Source: Xanthobacteraceae bacterium (GTDB taxonomy: Bacteria; Pseudomonadota; Alphaproteobacteria; Rhizobiales; Xanthobacteraceae). From it: DNA of 8,017 bases. Below the pieces are notes generated by a model. It had not been told where the DNA came from. It made no database searches and saw only the letters and a list, made by a program, of their open reading frames with translations. The stretch is from positions 1-8,017 of the forward strand of contig JASHRR010000143.1 in assembly GCA_030037185.1 (NCBI GenBank), given 5' to 3'. Below are positions 6,164-8,017 of the stretch, one piece after another (position 1 is the first letter of the stretch; each line of letters opens with the position of its first letter). Both the position numbers and the translations under genes were made by a program.

Positions 6164-7763
6164 TCAGCAAAAGACCTCGATGGCAGGGACAGACCCGGCC
6201 GTGACTCCCGAACCGCCGCCTCAAGCTAATCGGAATCTGCTCCGCTACCGCAAGGAGACGAGCGCCGATCAAGGCAAAGGTTCTGCGGGCGCGCCCGGTT
6301 CGGAACGGCCCGTGCGACGCAGTTTTTTCGCGATCTTTCCCTCCATCATGCTGCCGATGTTCCTCGCCGTGGTGGATCAAACCATCGTGGCAACCGCGTT
6401 GCCGGCGATCGCAGCCGATACCGGCAATGTCGAGCGCGCATCGTGGGTCGTGGTGTCGTACCTGATTGCCGCGACCATCGCGGCGCCGATCTACGGGCGG
6501 CTGGGCGACGCCTTCGGCCGCCGCCGGCTGATGTTCGGGGCCCTTTTCATTTTCGTTTCCGCATCAATGCTTTGCGCGGCTTCGCCGACCATCGAATTGC
6601 TCGCACTCGCCCGCGTGGTCCAGGGACTCGGCGGTGGCGGACTGATGACGTTGTCGCAAGCGTTGATCGGCGAATCCGTGCCGCCGCGCGAACGCGCTCG
6701 CTATCAAGGCTACCTTGCTGCCGTCGCGGTGTGCGCCAACGCGTTTGGGCCAGTCGCGGGCGGCTATCTGACCGAGCATTTTGGATGGCCATCGGTGTTT
6801 CTCATCAACGTTCCGACCGGCCTTATCGCGGTCCTGCTCACCCGGAAGCTGGAGAACGTGGTGCCGGGAAGCTCGAACTGGCGGCCCGATCCGATCGGGT
6901 TCGCATTGTTCGCCATTTTCGTGACGACAACACTCCTGACCCTCGAGCAGGTCCAGCATGTGGGCCGCGGCGCACTGCCCTTGCTCGCCGGGCTGTTCGC
7001 GGCCGGCCTCGTTTCGCTCGCCCTGCTGGTGCGCCAGGAGATGAGGGCGCCGTCGCCGCTGATACCGCTGTCCCTGCTGCGCCGGCCCACGATTTGGCGC
7101 AGCGATGCGCTCGCTGCGTGCCACGGCGCCGCGCTGGTGTCGCTGATCACCCTCCTTCCCATCTATCTGGAGGTGGTTCGCGGCCTCTCGCCGGCCGCCA
7201 CCGGCCTGCTGCTGCTGCCGCTCACGGTCGGGATCGGTAGCGGATCGCTGCTGACCGGGCGGCTTGTCAGCAGGACCGGCCGGACCACGGTTTTTCCCGT
7301 CCTTGGCCTTGCGGTGGAGACGGCCAATCTGGTGGTGCTCGCCCTTTGGATGCAGGCGATGAGCCAGGTTGCGCTGGCATCCCTGCTGCTGTGGAACGGA
7401 CTGTTTATGGGGACCGTGATGGGCGTCGTGCAAGTTACCGTCCAGTCCGCGTCGGGACCGCTGCGGCTCGGCGAAGCCGCCGCGTCAGTCCAGTTCTCCC
7501 GTTCGATCGGTGCAGCGTTCGGGACCGCGCTCGTGGCCGCCGTGTTGTTTGCGGCCCTGTCGATCAAAAACCCCGAGGCGGCGCGCCTGTTCGCCACCAT
7601 GACAGAACAAGCCGCCCACCTCGCATCAAACCATCCGGCATCTCAGCCAGCCGATATCATGACAGCCATTGCAGAGGCGTTTCGCGTCGCCTTCCTGTCG
7701 ATCGCGGCGTTTACCACTGCAGGCTTCTTTCTGGCGCTGTCGATCCCGCTGCGCCGGATATAG
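6159..7763 (+). CDS. MFS transporter, DHA2 family (EmrB/QacA type) with 14 predicted TM segments
   Basis: An inner-membrane proton-driven exporter of the drug:H+ antiporter-2 family, which expels drugs or metabolites. With the ATG at 6159 it has 534 residues. The first helix carries LAVVDQTIVATALPAIA at 69-85 (motif D1). Motif A is GRLGDAFGRRR at 113-123, ARVVQGLGGGGL at 151-162 is the motif B region, and AFGPVAGGYLTEHFGW with FLINVPTG (195-221) is motif C and its family-typical continuation. Hydrophobic segments continue to the C-terminus, consistent with 14 helices. The first 50 or so residues are polar and atypical, no Shine-Dalgarno precedes 6159, and this region overlaps hairpin sequence, so the real start may be ATG 6180, GTG 6312 or near the first helix. 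No membrane-fusion partner (EmrA type) or regulator lies beside it, and the exported substrate is unknown. Confidence 0.9.
   Translation: MPQQKTSMAGTDPAVTPEPPPQANRNLLRYRKETSADQGKGSAGAPGSERPVRRSFFAIFPSIMLPMFLAVVDQTIVATALPAIAADTGNVERASWVVVSYLIAATIAAPIYGRLGDAFGRRRLMFGALFIFVSASMLCAASPTIELLALARVVQGLGGGGLMTLSQALIGESVPPRERARYQGYLAAVAVCANAFGPVAGGYLTEHFGWPSVFLINVPTGLIAVLLTRKLENVVPGSSNWRPDPIGFALFAIFVTTTLLTLEQVQHVGRGALPLLAGLFAAGLVSLALLVRQEMRAPSPLIPLSLLRRPTIWRSDALAACHGAALVSLITLLPIYLEVVRGLSPAATGLLLLPLTVGIGSGSLLTGRLVSRTGRTTVFPVLGLAVETANLVVLALWMQAMSQVALASLLLWNGLFMGTVMGVVQVTVQSASGPLRLGEAAASVQFSRSIGAAFGTALVAAVLFAALSIKNPEAARLFATMTEQAAHLASNHPASQPADIMTAIAEAFRVAFLSIAAFTTAGFFLALSIPLRRI
6180..6202. repeat. REP-like imperfect palindrome inside the annotated transporter start
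   Basis: ATGGCAGGG (6180-6188) and CCCGGCCGT (6194-6202) form an imperfect stem with a 5-base ACAGA loop. The pattern, an ATGGC(C)GGG arm, a short loop and a CCCGGCC arm, resembles extragenic palindromes frequent in Bradyrhizobium-like genomes, whose translation gives MAGT.PA-type peptides; here it reads MAGTDPAV. This recollection is from general knowledge and was not searched. It implies that residues 8-15 of the annotated transporter may not be a true protein sequence. Confidence 0.4.
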
Positions 7764-8017
7764 GCCTTGCATAGACCATAGCGGTCCATCGCTCTCCGCA
7801 TGAGTCCTGATCCTATAGGAAATCGTCCAGTTCCGATCCCTAAGCGATATCCGCGGACAGCTTACGCGCGGCAAAACCCGTCCTCGGAGTGACACGATCT
7901 GACAATGGCACAATTGCAATCGATCGTGTTGCCGGGGGTTATAGCAGCGCTGAAGATGGCCTATCAGCGTGATCCGTTATAATGCCCCGGACGAGACCGC
8001 ACCGGCGTAGGCGCTAG
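7764..8017. other. right-end region without a convincing gene
   Basis: No frame here carries recognisable protein features or a properly placed ribosome binding site. Seen directly are a 10-base palindrome TCCTATAGGA (7811-7820), an 8-base inverted repeat at 7892-7929 (listed separately) and a TATAAT at 7978-7983 without a good -35 box at the right distance. The stretch could be the regulatory region of a gene beyond the right edge. No terminator with a T run follows the transporter. Confidence 0.5.
7892..7929. repeat. 8-bp perfect inverted repeat
   Basis: ACACGATC (7892-7899) and GATCGTGT (7922-7929) are exact complements with 22 bases between them, and a CAATTG palindrome lies inside the gap. 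The arm spacing (30 bases start to start, about three helical turns) would suit a dimeric regulator, but a chance match is also possible. Confidence 0.35.

Noticed and set aside
5586..6380. Minus-strand open frame of 264 codons spanning FKBP, the gap and the transporter start
   Set aside because: It covers coding DNA of two genes in antisense plus palindromic intergenic sequence; its MPATSAG-like stretch is a typical translation of rhizobial palindromes.
6564..7433. Minus-strand open frame of 289 codons opposite the transporter
   Set aside because: Antisense shadow with polar low-complexity composition and no family resemblance.
7800..7892. 30-codon plus-strand ORF after the transporter
   Set aside because: No ribosome binding site and no recognisable peptide features.
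7905..7982. 25-codon plus-strand ORF (MAQLQSIVLPGVIAALKMAY...) near the right end
   Set aside because: The sequence looks somewhat amphipathic, but it is too short and the nearest GGAG is too far upstream to act as a ribosome binding site.
7978..7983. Perfect TATAAT as a -10 box
   Set aside because: No acceptable -35 hexamer lies 16-18 bases upstream, and no gene start is visible downstream in the window.

Overview
The window is high-GC DNA that reads like an alphaproteobacterium of the Bradyrhizobium/Rhodopseudomonas type. This is inferred from codon use, the style of the TolA-like and CoxS/CoxM proteins, and rhizobial-looking palindromic intergenic sequence; no rRNA or other phylogenetic marker is present. 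It holds eight supported protein genes, one cut by the left edge, and one weak small-ORF candidate. I saw no tRNA, rRNA, CRISPR array, transposase or integrase. Most genes are ordinary metabolic, envelope and transport functions.

Left block (1-2590, + strand): the C-terminal part of an HpaB-family flavin-dependent aromatic hydroxylase, then an HpaC-type flavin reductase, then an AraC-family regulator resembling HpaA/PobR. Together they look like a complete two-component phenol hydroxylase with its own regulator, on one probable transcript. The aromatic substrate cannot be read from the sequence.

Middle (2591-3960): a convergent junction of about 110 bases, then a minus-strand TolA/TonB-like envelope protein with one membrane anchor, a Pro/Gln/Ala/Ser-rich spacer containing internal DNA repeats, and a TolA-type C-terminal domain. 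It is not beside tolQRB or pal. A divergent intergenic region follows and carries a 10-bp inverted repeat just before the next gene.

Molybdenum hydroxylase fragment set (3974-5319, + strand): a [2Fe-2S] small subunit (CoxS type) and an FAD medium subunit (CoxM type), 2 bases apart. The large molybdopterin catalytic subunit expected with them is absent from the window, and a possible terminator follows the pair.

Right block (5490-8017, + strand): a possible 21-codon small ORF with a good ribosome binding site, an exported FKBP-type prolyl isomerase, a leader with alternating complementary half-sites, and a 14-TM DHA2-type drug efflux transporter. The last 254 bases have no convincing gene.

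Most worth a second look are the alternating hairpin structure that reaches the transporter's first start codon, the missing molybdenum subunit, and the inverted repeat ahead of coxS. I do not see strong evidence for a wholly new system.
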